Part shown: piece after piece, positions 42,690-54,264 of the stretch
How positions within the stretch are numbered: position 1 is the first letter of the stretch
How the letters are laid out: every line of letters begins with the position of its first letter
NCBI GenBank assembly: GCA_949316235.1
Contig: OX438749.1
Span: 16,508,414-16,572,413 of the forward strand
From: Oegoconia quadripuncta
Taxonomy: Eukaryota > Arthropoda > Insecta > Lepidoptera > Autostichidae
DNA: 64,000 nucleotides
Reading direction: 5' to 3'
The notes under the pieces: generated by a model
Databases searched by the model: none
The model's input: the letters and a program-made list of their open reading frames with translations, nothing else
What the model was told of the DNA's origin: nothing
Position numbers and translations under genes: made by a program

Positions 42690-42806
42690 AATAATAGAAA
42701 CATCCATGACTCGTATACATAATGAAAAACATCCCCTTGCGGGATTCGAACCCGCAACCGTTTCTTTCGTAGGCAGGTTCACTACCAACTACGCCAATCG
42801 GCCGTC
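42690..42806 (-). mobile_element. SINE family C head (copy 7), inserted in the Helitron
   Basis: The minus strand has GACGGCCGATTGGCGTAGTT (A-box region) and B box GCGGGTTCGAATCCCGC. It sits at the 5' break of the helicase remnant. Confidence 0.7.
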
Positions 42807-42828
42807 TTATACTTTAAACTACATATTT

Positions 42829-42954
42829 TTAGTTACGTATATTATGTAAATATTTAGATAAGCCTTGATATAACTTACAATTCACTCTAATGGTGTATTT
42901 GCCACAATAAGGACAATATTTTCCTTTTTTGTTGATAAAATATTTATTATCTGC
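42829..42954 (-). other. Candidate small zinc-binding coding segment behind an acceptor-like site
   Basis: On the minus strand AATCTTCTTTTGCAG|GCAGAT looks like a 3' splice site. It is followed by a 41-codon frame with KKGKYCPYCGKYTIRVNC, a CxxC-x8-C cluster, ending in TAA at 42829. It could be an exon scrap of a transposon protein. No family was recognised. Confidence 0.25.
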
Positions 42955-43144
42955 CTGCAAAAGAAGATTTAGTAATGTATTAATTATTTCATTTTATCTA
43001 ATGAGTAATTGAGCAACAAAAACAGACAAAAACTACCTTCGTGCAGAACTTTGAATCCTACTAATCACAGGCAGAAATGTTTCGATGACTACTTCCTCCC
43101 GCTTCCCGCCGCGCACGGCTGCTGCACCGGCCGCGGGCGGCGCT

Positions 43145-43320
43145 CACCTAGGTTCCGATTGACGACGATCGATATGATATCGTATATATTGCAAAAAACC
43201 TAAATAACGACACCAATGTCGATTTTGTTTAGCTCGCCTAGGTTCCGATTGACGACGATCGATATGATATTGTATGTATTCCAAAAAACCTAAATAACGA
43301 CACCAATGTCGATTTTGTTT
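43145..43320. repeat. Tandem duplication, 89-bp unit
   Basis: Two near-identical units starting CTAGGTTCCGATTGACGACG (about 43149 and 43239), each ending CACCAATGTCGATTTTGTTT. The second half of each unit recurs in the array at 44430-44950. Confidence 0.9.
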
Positions 43321-43340
43321 AACATTTACCCTATCTCATC

Positions 43341-43490
43341 CCCTTTGACTTCGACTTGGACTACGACTTCGACTACGACTTCGACTTCGACTTCGACTTC
43401 GACTTCGACCTCGACCTCAACCTCGACCTCGACTTCGACCTCGACCTCGACTTCGACTTCGACTTCGAGTACGACTTCGCCTTTTGCTTC
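43341..43490. repeat. Minisatellite 1: (GACTTC)n
   Basis: A hexameric GACTTC/GACCTC/GACTAC run. All unit lengths are multiples of three, so long frames exist on both strands (poly Thr-Ser, Asp-Phe, Val-Glu). These are artefacts of the repeat and not genes. Confidence 0.95.
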
Positions 43491-43559
43491 GAGTCGAAAA
43501 TACTCGAAATGTCCAAGATATACTGTGTTTTCATACAAACTTCGCACCCCTGTTTCACC

Positions 43560-44105
43560 CCTTTGACTATGACTATGACTTTGACTAAAACTTTGACTAT
43601 GACTTTGACTATGACTTCGACTATGACATTGACTACGACTTTGACTTGACTTTGACTTTGACTTTGACTATGACTTTGACATTGACTATGACTTTGACTA
43701 TGACTTTGACTATGACTTTGACTATGACTATGACTTTGACTATGACTATGACTATGACTTTGACTATGACTTTGACTATGACTTTGACTATGACTTTGAC
43801 TATGACTTTGACTTTGACTATGACTTTGACTTTGACTATGACTTTGACTATGACTTTGACTATGACTTTGACTTTGACTATGACTTTGACTATGACTTTG
43901 ACTATGACTTTGACTATGACTTTGACTATGACTTTGACTATGACTTTGACTATGACTTTGACTATGACTTTGACTATGACTTCGACTATGACTATGACTT
44001 TGACTATGACTTTGACTTTGACTTTGACTATGACTTTGCCTATGACTATGACTTTGACTATGACATAGGCTATGATTTTGACTATGACTTTGACATGACT
44101 TTGAC
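43560..44105. repeat. Minisatellite 2: (GACTTTGACTAT)n
   Basis: A roughly 545-bp array of a 12-bp unit with 6-bp sub-periodicity. It carries spurious frames, poly(Thr-Leu-Thr-Met) on + and poly(Val-Lys-Val-Ile) on minus (part of a 259-codon frame, 44412-43633). Confidence 0.95.
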
Positions 44106-44390
44106 TATGAATTTTACTTTTCGACTTTGAGTCTTCGACTTTGAGTCTTCGACTTTTAGCCTTCGACTTTGAGCCTTCGACTTTCAGCCTTCGACTTTGA
44201 GCCTTCGAATGCCTTCGTCTTTGAGCCTTTGACTTTGAGCCTTCGACTTTGAGTCTTCGACTTTGAGCCTTCGACTTTGAGCCTTCGAATTTGAGCCTTC
44301 GACTTTGAGCCTTCGACTTTGAATTTTGAATTTGAATCTTCGACATTGACTCTTCGACTTTGACTCTTCGACTTCGACACCAATTTGAAT
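44106..44390. repeat. Minisatellite 3: (CTTCGACTTTGAGC)-type 15-mers
   Basis: Units such as CTTCGACTTTGAGCC and CTTCGACTTTGAGTC continue directly from minisatellite 2 and keep its GACTTT core. Confidence 0.9.
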
Positions 44391-44429
44391 TTGTGATTTC
44401 AACCCCTACCACTATCGCAACCCGTAAGG

Positions 44430-44950
44430 AGTTAGCTTCAAAATAAATGTCATTTTCGCAATCAACGTCCCAAAAAACCTAAATAACGACACCAATATAG
44501 ACTTTTTTGGTATCATCCCCCACCCCTATCTCACCCCTAGAGGGTTGCCTTAAAATAAATGTCATTTTCATAATCAACATCCCAAAAAACCTAAATAACG
44601 ACACCAATATCGATTTTATGGTTTCAACCCCCATTTCACACCCCAGGGGGCTGTTTTTCGAAAAATATCAACTCACCCTTATCTCATTCTCTAACCCCAA
44701 GGGGTTAGCTTCAAAACAAATGGCAGTTTCGTAATCAACGTCCCAAAAAACCTAAATAATGACACCAATATTGACTTTTTTGGTATCAACCCCCACCCCT
44801 ATCTCAACCTTAGAGGGTTAACTTAAAATAAATGTCATATTCATAATCAACATCCCATAAAATCTAAATAACGACACCATTATCGATTTTACAGTTTTAA
44901 CCCCAATTTCACAACCCAGGGGGTTGTTTTTCGAAAAATCTCAAAACACG
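44430..44950. repeat. Higher-order tandem repeat, roughly 274-bp dimer
   Basis: AAAACCTAAATAACGACACC-type blocks at about 44475, 44589, 44748 and 44864 alternate spacings of about 115 and 159 bp, giving two copies of a two-subunit unit. Each subunit also has an ACCCC-rich part with AGGGGGTTG or AGAGGGTT. Confidence 0.8.
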
Positions 44951-45215
44951 TATTAGCTTATTTGTTCCTAGGAGTACTCTTGCGAAGTTTCGAGTCGAAA
45001 ATAGTCGAAATGTCTAAGTTATACTGTTTCTTCATACAAACTTCCCACCCCTGTTTCACCCCCTTAAAGGGTGAATTTTGAAAAATCCTTTCTTAGTGCT
45101 CCCCTAGACCTCGTAAGGAACCTACGTGCCAAATTTGGAAACTCTAGACCCAGCGGTTTGGCCTGTGCGTTGAAATGTCAGTCAGTCAGTCAGTCAGTTT
45201 CTTCCTTTATATATT
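44951..45215. repeat. Unique flank of the satellite, ending in (GTCA)n
   Basis: GAGTCGAAAATAGTCGAAAT and CCCACCCCTGTTTCACCCCC mirror 43490-43560, where the same text is followed by minisatellite 2. Later come CTAGACCTCGTAAGGAACCT and a (GTCA)n run (about 45177-45198), a common end of lepidopteran repeats. Confidence 0.7.
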
Positions 45216-45400
45216 TAGATTTCATGTATGTTTATCCGCTATCTAGTATCCATAGCACAAGCTTTGCTTAGTTTGGACTAGATGATTGGTGTAAGTGTCC
45301 GAAATGTTTATTTATAACTAGCTCTCCGCTCGCGGCTTCGCCTGCATTCAATTGACTTTATCGCGGAAATTTGTTTGTCCCGCGGGAACTAATATTTAAA
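45216..45400. mobile_element. SINE family C tail (copy 8) and family B fragment
   Basis: 45225-45316 (+): TTATCCGCTATCTAGTATCC to GTGTAAGTGTCCGAAATG. 45317-45400 (-): ACTAGCTCTCCGCTCGCGG to GTTTGTCCCGCGGGAAC. Confidence 0.6.
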
Positions 45401-45890
45401 TTTGACAATCTGTCCTATGACATAATATTTGCATGCCTATATACAGGCTGGTCACAGACATCAAAGAAAAAAAAAAAATACGCCCCGAATACAGAACCTC
45501 CTCCTTTTTTGAAGTCGTTTAATAAAATATCTTTAACCACATGCATGTTACTTGTGTATCTCAATAAAATTATTTGATTGATTGATGTACCTTTTTTATC
45601 TTAATATTAAAATACTGCTCATTCACAAAGCTGACTCCCCAGACTAGAACGAGCTAGAAATTCAATAATTAGATTAGACTGAATATCGCCCAGCGGCCTT
45701 ATGTCCATGCTTGCTTATTATACAAATGTTCTGACATTTATAAAGGCCTTTTGTAAATAATTTATGTATTATGATGTTGATTGATAATGATGTATGAGGA
45801 GTTTCTGTGTTTTGAATTTACATAAAAGCAAATTTTGAATGTTTGTTCGCAACTTTATTATAGAAGCATATAATATATAAATTTCTCCGG
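45401..45890 (-). mobile_element. LINE (copy-1 type) 3' UTR fragment and unassigned flanks
   Basis: 45600-45725 on the minus strand (AGCAAGCATGGACATAAGGC, then TCTGGGGAGTCAGCTTTGTG and GAATGAGCAGTATTTTAATA) matches 265-405 of the window. The rest is not recognised. Confidence 0.55.
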
Positions 45891-45892
45891 GT

Positions 45893-46135
45893 TAGCACTT
45901 GACCTCAATCACACCTGATGTTAAGTGAAGATGAGGCCGAAGGTGGTAGCGTACTGACCCGGAAACCCCATCTTATTTGGGGGACTGACTATCTTATCTC
46001 TGACACCGGAACACAACAATGCTATGAACATTGCTGCTTAGCGACAGATTTAGATAAGATGGTGGTAGCTAGCCTGGCGGACGTTTAATATGCCCTACCA
46101 CGAACCGACAACCACCACCAACAACCAACCAAACC
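45893..46135 (-). mobile_element. SINE family D (copy 9)
   Basis: TTAGCACTTGACCTCAATCA to GGTTGGTTGTTGGTGGTGG-type text in reverse orientation. The 5' part has a small CAACCACCA expansion. Confidence 0.75.
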
Positions 46136-47964
46136 AATTTTTAAATGAAAGCAATAATTAGGAGGCGTGTTATTAGCTATGTTTGATGAAAATTCATTAA
46201 GAAGTTTTGATGAGATTTAGCTTTTAATACAATTCATAATCTTCCGAGGGTTTTTAAAATGTTCAATTTAAAGTTATACTATAGTGATAAAAACACGAAA
46301 ACAAAATTCATTTCTTTACTGTAATGGCTATGTTAATGAGAAGTTCCCGTTCATTTATTTAAAAGCATCTCGTATCTCCTTCCACATGCAAAACTAACGT
46401 CTCAAGGAAGAATTTTCGACTGAAATTAATGACCGTAAAGCCATAGTCACGGCGATATGTAAATCAGTGTGTCGATCTCAGTTTGTGGCGGTCATTAATC
46501 TATTAATACCACTGTGCCACTTGGCTCCTCACTACCCTGAGTTATATTATTCTATCGTTTAAGTTAAGGAAGGTTTAATAACTAAGAACTTCTGTGATGT
46601 AATTAAAAAATAACTGGTCAAGTGCGAGTCGGATTTTGTGGTGAGTTTCCGCACTATGAATTTTGAATCTATTTTAATTCTCCAATAGGTGTTTTATTTA
46701 ATGAAATTGTTTTTTTTTTTATTTATTATAATATTACAATAAAATCCTTTAACGCATAAGCAAACACAATCAGAAATATGTACATGAATAGCTAAGTTAA
46801 CTTTTAAGAGATCTCTGTTAACCAATTTTACCTCCCGTTAGAGAAGTTACAAAGAACTGGGAAAAATATAAGAGCAGACCTAAATTAAAAATAATAAATC
46901 AGTAAAAAAGTTCTGTGGTTAAATGGTTTGTTAGTACATTATGATTTCTTTAAAAGTTGACATTCTGGAAATTAAATTTTAAATTAAATATACATTTGTC
47001 GCCATTTCTTCGTTTTTTTTCAGTCTGGGAACATGAGTGATACTAGGAAGAAAATAAAATCAATAAAAACAGGTACGATGCGACACAAGCTTAAAAATAA
47101 ATTTGTACCAATTGTGGACCCAACGCAGAGTCAGTAAGAATGGGAAGTTAGTTCACGCGTTTTGAATTTAGACATTTTTACCTTAAAGATGCAACTCACT
47201 TCAGTCGCCCACATAAAAACGAGCACCGTGTTCCACATTTAGAGCAATAAAAATGTTCATTCATTAATTCACAATTACACTTATTTATATGTATATAATT
47301 TCTTGGGTCCTATGAGATTCGCTCCTTTTTAAGGCTGGCTACCAACAGGTTTTCGTTTACGAAAATAAAATTTATTTCGGGTCTACCCTCGGGCTCCGTC
47401 CTCAAGTAATATTATCTAATTAAATTGATTGTGTGAACGACACAGAAGGTTTTTATTTAATTTGTGATATTTATTTTTCAGTTATGGTATAAGCTTCCTC
47501 GGTTGAAACAAGTTATATAATAAATATTCATTCGTATTGAATAAAAAAAAAGAGGACTGACCATCTCCACACCAGAGACCGTACCCCGGAAGATCTGAAA
47601 ATCTATTTAAATATAGTTGGTGCTGACACAGTTTGGAAATAAATAGACTAAAATTACCTATATTTTTATATAAATTATAGAGCACTTATGAAGAAAATAA
47701 TCTTAATTTGTCAATACTGTTGCGTATTTCTTTTTGTCTTTGCTGGCTATAAGTCAGCGCCATCTAGTTTTAATTAATTTTGAGATCTTTCGGGATACGA
47801 TTTCTAGTATGGCGATTGTCAGTCCTCTTGCTTTAGTGGTCCATTGGTTATAGGGAGTAATAATTACACACGACCAGACGACGGTCGTAACATTACCAGT
47901 ACAAGCAGGTCTCGCTGCGTTCACATTTTCTGAGTGACTGAAAATTTATGGTCGACTTTTTTTT
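46136..47964. other. Nothing recognised
   Basis: AT-rich. 46430-46520 is GC-richer, with ATTAATGACCG and CGGTCATTAAT 59 bp apart, a possible conserved non-coding or foldback patch. No gene. Confidence 0.3.
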
Positions 47965-48070
47965 TATGCACGACGAGTTCGTACTTGACCTCAATCACAC
48001 CTGACGTTAAGTGAAGATGAGGTTGAAAGTGGAAGCGTACTGACCCGGAAACCCCAACACACTTGGGGGT
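47965..48070 (-). mobile_element. SINE family D 3' part (copy 10)
   Basis: TTTTTATGCACGACGAGTTC to CGGAAACCCCAACACACTTG. Confidence 0.65.
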
Positions 48071-48174
48071 TGTAATGTCTACTAGTATTCCCCATTTTAA
48101 TTACTTAATTCAAATTCCACGTATATAATGTTCAGTTGTTATCATGGCTTATCTGATACAATACAATATCATAT

Positions 48175-48305
48175 TATATCAGCCACAGGACGTTCACTGC
48201 TGAAAATGGTCCTCGCCCATGGATGTCCAGTCCGACCAGCTGGAAGTGGCCTTCATCCAAGGACTTCCCGCGTCCTTCATCTACGGACCACCTCGTTTGT
48301 CCACC
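48175..48305 (-). mobile_element. RTE-like LINE 3' fragment (family I)
   Basis: ATATCAGCCACAGGACGTTC, TGGAAGTGGCCTTCATCCAA and GTTTGTCCACCTTGTGG match the inverse of 55225-55345. Confidence 0.55.
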
Positions 48306-50155
48306 TTGTGGTAATAACTTAACCACCTAATCCCAACCAAATTTGAGTAACTCAAAGATGTACAATATAAAACTCTTTATAGGACAAAATTACTAAAATG
48401 ATTTTTTTTTAAATCTTACTCTATTTTGGGATTTTTATCCTTTTCGATATCTCAATCCCATTGTAAAATGACTTCATTAACAGCACATTGTGACTTACAG
48501 ACAAATGTCTCGGTCCTATTATTATTTTCCATAGATTTAAATTGAGATTCAATAAATGATATCATATATTTTGCGTTGAATTATTTAAATTTATGAGCCA
48601 AGAACTAAAATCTATAAAATACCTACTTGAAAAAAAAAGAAAACTACGTTGAGCACGTCTGGCGCATCTGGTTGGAATCCCTTATATTCATAAATCCAAG
48701 TAGCAACGGTTACTCGGAGCACACCACATAACAAGACAGTTATGTACGGTCGGCAACATAGCAACTGTTATACTTTGTCTACAGGCCACTTTAACGACAT
48801 ATTATCTGTGACGTCACAGCACCACCGGCATCATGAAAAATATGTCGCTGTCAGTGAGATTAATTTATATATAACGCGTTTCTACCCGTCGTCCGTCAGT
48901 GCCACCACACTACCACAGGGTTTGGGGTGGATTTTCGGAGTTTACTTCCTTGTAATCCAACCTGGGAAACATATCAGATTTACGGAACAGAAGGAAATGC
49001 CCCAACGATTCTGACTGCAATCAACCCGATGGATCTGCTCCTTCTGACCCCGTATTCTAAAATGTTTCTAAGATCCATATTCGATTAGGTACGTCATTAT
49101 AATCCAGTTAGGATATTAACTGTAAGCTCATAATTTGGAAAAGCCGTTGGAGCTGTTGACCACAGTTCAAATGGGTCGTAAGTCGATATTCGATCCGGTA
49201 TTGGAGGCTCCGTGAAAAAAAAATGCTTCCAAATTTGAAATTCTCCGAGACCGAATCGATTATAAAACTGTTTAGGTAAAATACGGGGGTAGAACAGAAA
49301 TGTTACCTATCGTTGCTACAGGCAAACATAAAGAGACACTAAGCTTTGAAACTTTTCCGACAAACAGAACATAACATAACCTAGAGTATGAAATCAAAGA
49401 GTAGTGTTCGAGATATTCCATTGAAAATATATTCGTCTAGACGACCAGAATAAATTATACACAAATTGGATCATACTTGCACGTCATGTTCACTAAATTA
49501 CAAATTGATATGGCCTAGATTCGCTGTACAAAACCGCCCGCAGGGATAAAAGCAAGAGAGTAGTAGTAAGTTCTTTCTAAATTTCCTAATGATTTTCGAT
49601 AGCAAGTTATCATTCATTGATCTACTTACCACTGCTATGCCGTTGTTAAACCTCAAATCCACTTCCACATTTGTGGAATCTTGTGGATATTCTTTAATCC
49701 ACAAAGTTGTGAATTAAAGAAGTTCACTCCTGTAAAACACAAAGTATCTCATGGCGCAATTTACATAGCGTGGCTTCGATAATAATCTTAGTAGATGTGG
49801 TGGTCATGTAGGTACCTACCTATTTATTTAGAACACTCAATGCTGCACTAAAGTACCTACTAATGTATCGCCAGTAAAACTGAAATGTTTTACGAAAATG
49901 AATTATTATTATATTGTTGATATGATTGTTTAAAGCTCTATTTTGTATTCGTTAAAGTTGAGGTTCTTGTAGGTTATATGTGTTACTTTGTATATTATTT
50001 GTTATGATTAGCTTGTGTTTCTTTCTTTGTATTCTTGTATATATGTGCCAGTATATGCAAACATTTTTTTTACCTACCTAATGAAATTTCATCAATATGA
50101 ATTACTTTATAATGTATTGATTGGCTTATCTGTCGCTTAGCAATTTGACGTTTTC
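48306..50155. other. Nothing recognised
   Basis: The + frame 48742-49014 (90 codons) has no motif. An exon-like minus segment near 49630-49735 is discussed under rejected items. Confidence 0.3.
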
Positions 50156-50494
50156 TCATTGATCAACGATATCGATTGAGGTACATAAGTTTAGGGCAGG
50201 CCAGAATCGTTTGGCGGTGTTCTCCAGCCCTGTAGAATTGGTGATGCAGTTGACGCTCATATTGCGGATGAGAACCCCGGCTGGCATTGACCCTCGAAAC
50301 CCTGGAAAACGCTTAACCCAGCGACCATTTGGATTAGATCCAGAATTTGGACATTCATTTATAGCAGGATAAAGTACTAAGATGTTAGCCGAACGATAAT
50401 AATCAAATAGGTACTCAGATGTTAATTTTGTAAATATAACCCAATTCTTCATATTATGGATGTGGTCCTCCATAATTCGGTGACGGCGTTTCAA
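50156..50494 (-). other. Unidentified 112-codon open frame, GC-rich half
   Basis: The minus frame 50494-50156 has a GC-rich C-terminal part, including PNSGSNPNGRWVKRFPGFRG and, a little further on, MSVNCITNSTGLENTAKRFW. Cysteines and N-x-S/T sites suggest a real protein or transposon segment. No signal, family motif or splice site could be assigned. Confidence 0.3.
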
Positions 50495-51784
50495 ATTTTA
50501 TTGCCCCAGGAAATTGTCACCTTCGTGACTTCATACCGTATTCCTTTTACAAAATTTAGTGAATTTATTTCTTTCGTAAGCATTTCTGTTATGTACGTGC
50601 GCTTATTAAGTATTTCTCACACCGTCGCGAACAGAATAGTGTTCGCATATGAAACTGTTGCTTCCCCACAAAACATAAAACATTAAATACATTTTAATTT
50701 CACTAACGTAATTAGGGAGTGTCGCTACCCTAGCTAAGTCACATATTTCTGTTTATTATTGAAAATCAGACAACTAATCTGTATTTATTTTGATGTGTAT
50801 TTCACAACTCACGAAGCAGTTAAACAAATAATAATGTGTATCTAAACGATTTCGTTGCGTTCTTTTCGTCAATTGTTAACCGATTTTGTTGACTGTTTCT
50901 TTATTTGAAGAGTTAAGGGGATATAAATTTTATTGAAATCTGATGAAGCACTCCGGAGATAAAGAGTGGTTTTCCATCCACTTAATGAAGTTGGTTGTTT
51001 TGATAATTTTCGTTGGTCCAAATATTTCATATTTGTATTTCATTTATGAATCTCACTTAAAGTTCTCTTAACATACATCAGGGAGACGATTCTCTCACAA
51101 TATACATTTCACGGTTCGAGATTGGCATATCTATATCTTTTACACTTATATGCGAGTATGAAAGAGACATGGCAAAGACATGGAAAGAGTGTGCAAGAAT
51201 CGGGGCCCAGTCATAACGGTGTCAAGGAGGCTTTACTTATTATTACGGTGTTCCACAGGAAGTCCCTAATTGACCTGGCCGATTTCAGACACGCAAAAAT
51301 GACGTGCAGGGAAATTACAAGTTCCTTCCAGGAAAAAAATGGATAATAATGTCGTCTAAATAGATTTTGGGTTTAGATCAAGGCTTCACAATCCATTCTT
51401 TCGATTTCAAGATGGATTGACAGTCAAAAATGGTAATAGAAAGGAGCTAGTGCCACTCCGATGTTCACGGTTCAAGTTCCAATATTGTAGTATACAATGC
51501 TCTGAAGCTCTCAAAAAATCTCTAATTGCCAACTGGCTTTTCCATGGAAAGTGACGCAGATCCACAGGACAGGCTTACAGTGGACTTTTATAAGCTATGA
51601 TGGTGATGTGTTGTGATACAAAGCATGTCTGGCTTGTTTTTCTATCTTAGTATTTCGCCTGAGTTAACTACTTTACTATTCGTAACTATCATTTAAATAC
51701 TTATTTTATGTATTATTCTTTAAAAGATATATAAGTTCAGATGTGACATGGGAGGAGTCAATCGCCGTTGCACAAGTCTATCGA
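50495..51784. other. Nothing recognised
   Basis: No supported gene. 51545-51615 holds weak RTE-LINE-like text. The + frame 51122-51346 has no motif. Confidence 0.3.
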
Positions 51785-51960
51785 TGTTTTTTTGATGGAA
51801 AGTCTACGAATCCCGCCAGTTGCATATTAATCTCCGGGCGGCGCGGCGCGAGCATTGATTTTTTGTTTAAAAAATAATAAACCACCTATACCAATAACTT
51901 CTATTTCACTAACCTGATATGCCCTATTTTTTCCTTACGGTAAAAAAACTCATCCGGTAT
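51785..51960. mobile_element. MITE family G (copy 3, right half)
   Basis: ACGAATCCCGCCAGTTGCAT to CTTACGGTAAAAAAACTCAT. It keeps the empty version (CCACCTATACC) of the site that holds a nested retroposon in copy 2. Confidence 0.65.
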
Positions 51961-52224
51961 CACATCGTTTATTCGGTCGAATTTAAAGTTTGAAGAAAAG
52001 AGCAAGAAAATCTCACATGATGAATATGAAGGTCATTGTAATGTTACCCAAAGTACCTACTCGTATGAAGATCTCAAGTTATATAATGCATAATAGAATA
52101 GCACCTTAATAGATTAGTTTTATAGTGTGCCGTATCACAAATGGTAAAACAGAGCCCTTACCTATTATGGAAATACCTATCAGCGGATCTGTCTATACTA
52201 TATTGTACATTGCGGAATAGGATT

Positions 52225-52425
52225 TCAAGCTTTTAATGCGAACAGCTAAGGCATGGAACTCCCTTCCGGCGTCAGTATTTCCTGAATCCTACAACGTTGC
52301 GATCTTCAAGATCAGGGTAAATAGGCATCTACTGAGATCGCGTACTTCATCTTCGGCCACATCGTCACTTCCCATCAGGTGAGATGGTGGTCAAACGCCC
52401 ATAAATCATAAAAAAAGAAGGATTT
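52225..52425 (+). pseudogene. LINE family H C-terminus and 3' end (copy 2)
   Basis: The + frame reads RTAKAWNSLPASVFPESYN followed by F-K-I-R-V-N-R-H-L-L, the typical tail of an insect non-LTR RT protein, then a short 3' UTR and an A run after AAATCAT. Confidence 0.6.
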
Positions 52426-52867
52426 AAAACGCTTAAATTTTTTTTCTCATACTAAAATCGCCGTCCTGGAATTCTGTGCTTCAAACCGAAAACCGAGTAA
52501 TGTTGTGCTGTGCACCTTGGAAACTTTCTGTCCACTAGTGGACTACTGCGGGCTGATAATGATAAAGTACGTAGCAATTTATTATTCACAAAAAATACTT
52601 AATATTTCGGTTTCGTTAGATAAAACTAAGTCATGAGTTGTAAAAAGTATTTTCGTTGAGTTAGCTGAATTGGCAATTAAAAAGTTTTGGCAGGGATTTT
52701 CCCCGATAACTTTTTTAGACACAAATTTCTGCTATTTTTGTTCGTTGAGACTCTACTGAATAATATGGATAAACATTATAAATGATGGGATGATTCGATA
52801 TATATTTGATGATTCATCATCTTCATCAGTGTGTACAAACATTCACTGTTGGATATATTTCATTCAT
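52426..52867. other. Nothing recognised
   Basis: GTCCACTAGTGGACTACTGC near 52530 is an RTE-LINE-like scrap containing a short palindrome. Confidence 0.3.
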
Positions 52868-52985
52868 ACAATACAATACAAATACACTTTATTGTACAAA
52901 AGGAGAACATACATTTTACAAACACAATACTGATAAGCGTACAATTAGGCGGCCTTATCACTTATACATATTCCTCTTATTATAT
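52868..52985 (-). mobile_element. CR1/jockey-like LINE tail
   Basis: Reverse of AATACAATACAAATACACTT with TTATTGTAC and AGGCGGCCTTATCACTTAT, as at 11667-11760. Confidence 0.6.
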
Positions 52986-53397
52986 CACTTATTCATAATC
53001 ATTATCATATTTATATATAGACCACAGTTAAAATCGGAATTGAGATGTATAATTCAAGTACCCAATCATATCATGATAAAAAACTCAACAAGCAGCGAAC
53101 TTGTCAAAAGATTGACAATTTGCATATTGGAATATTTAATAAATTAATCGTAAAAGCGATAGATATATTGGGCAGTTACTTTAAGTTAAGTTACTTTCTT
53201 GTTATTAAATTGTTTTATTACATAGTGTTTCTTTAATTACTGTATATTAAGTACTATACTAAGAAGGTATTAATCCTGATTTGTATTGCACTTGTACCTA
53301 AGATTCTCCTCGGATAATAGCTGAAAATCTTTGATCAATCTCATACACTGCTCTGACGCATCTGTCCTGCTGCAGCGCACATAATCAAAATATCCTT

Positions 53398-53648
53398 AGA
53401 TATACACACAGCGCCATCTAGTTCCACAGTAAGCAACTTATAGGCTTGTGTTATGGATACCAGATGGTCGATATACTACATAAATACATTTTTTTTGTAA
53501 ATAAATACTTATTATAAATGAAAACATCCATAACTCGGGTACACATGTCCGTGTTCATCACACAAACATATGCCCCTAGCGGGATTCGAACCAGCAACCT
53601 TTTGGTATAATGGTCAGAGTTGCTAACCAGTACACCAAACAGGGGCCT
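53398..53648 (-). mobile_element. SINE family C (copy 9)
   Basis: The minus strand has a B box TGGTTCGAATCCCGCTAGGG, TTTGTGTGATGAACACGGAC and CTAGATGGCGCTGTGTG. The head includes ACTGGTTAGCAACTC. Confidence 0.7.
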
Positions 53649-54264
53649 TTGTTGAGGGAATTCCGATATAAATAAGATTCAAGATATTGTAAAAAAATAT
53701 ACATTAAATTTATTAGATTAAATTGGATATAAATAATTAGTGTGCACATCGAGCGAGCGACAGATCAAGAGAGAGAGAGAATAAAAAAATTGACTGACAT
53801 TACTAGGGATGTAGTTAATAGTGATGTAAAGCGTATCGCTATATTTCACACGGTTGTCGTAATGAAGTATTTTAGATATATACGCAATGTTTTAGTTTTT
53901 TCATAAACCGCATAAGCAAAGAATTCCATTCCTTAGAGAAAATGTAAGTTATTGTTTGTCGCTAAGTCAAAACTAATAAGTTATTTCTTGGGAGCCATGT
54001 AACAGGACAAGGCGACGCCAACTTATTGGTTTCCCGCTAATATCCTTCCAACACAGAGATGCGGCGAGACACCACACTCCTAATTTCAGTGCCGTGAAAT
54101 TGAAAAACGACCTCCCGCTTTGGTAAATTGTTTTGATCTATATAGATTTATTGTGTTGGGTCAATATTATCCTGTTCGGGCTGAACCTGTACCATCTTCA
54201 AATCTATAATATTAAAAGAAAACTAGAAAAAATGATAAAGACAGTCAACCTAAACCTAAAAAGT
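53649..54264. other. Nothing recognised
   Basis: A short GAGA run at about 53770-53781. No gene. Confidence 0.3.

Noticed and set aside
43633..44412. 259-codon minus frame and 140-codon + frame
   Set aside because: Pure consequence of minisatellite units whose lengths are multiples of three.
49630..49735. Minus-strand segment with acceptor (TTTTACAG) and donor (GTG|GTAAGTAG) as an internal exon
   Set aside because: All three frames from the acceptor meet a stop before the donor, and much of it is a short inverted repeat.
5881..53600. Sequences with perfect tRNA B boxes (about 5890, 17320, 40365, 42745, 53590) as tRNA genes
   Set aside because: No acceptor-stem pairing or full cloverleaf. 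Each continues into a shared SINE body.
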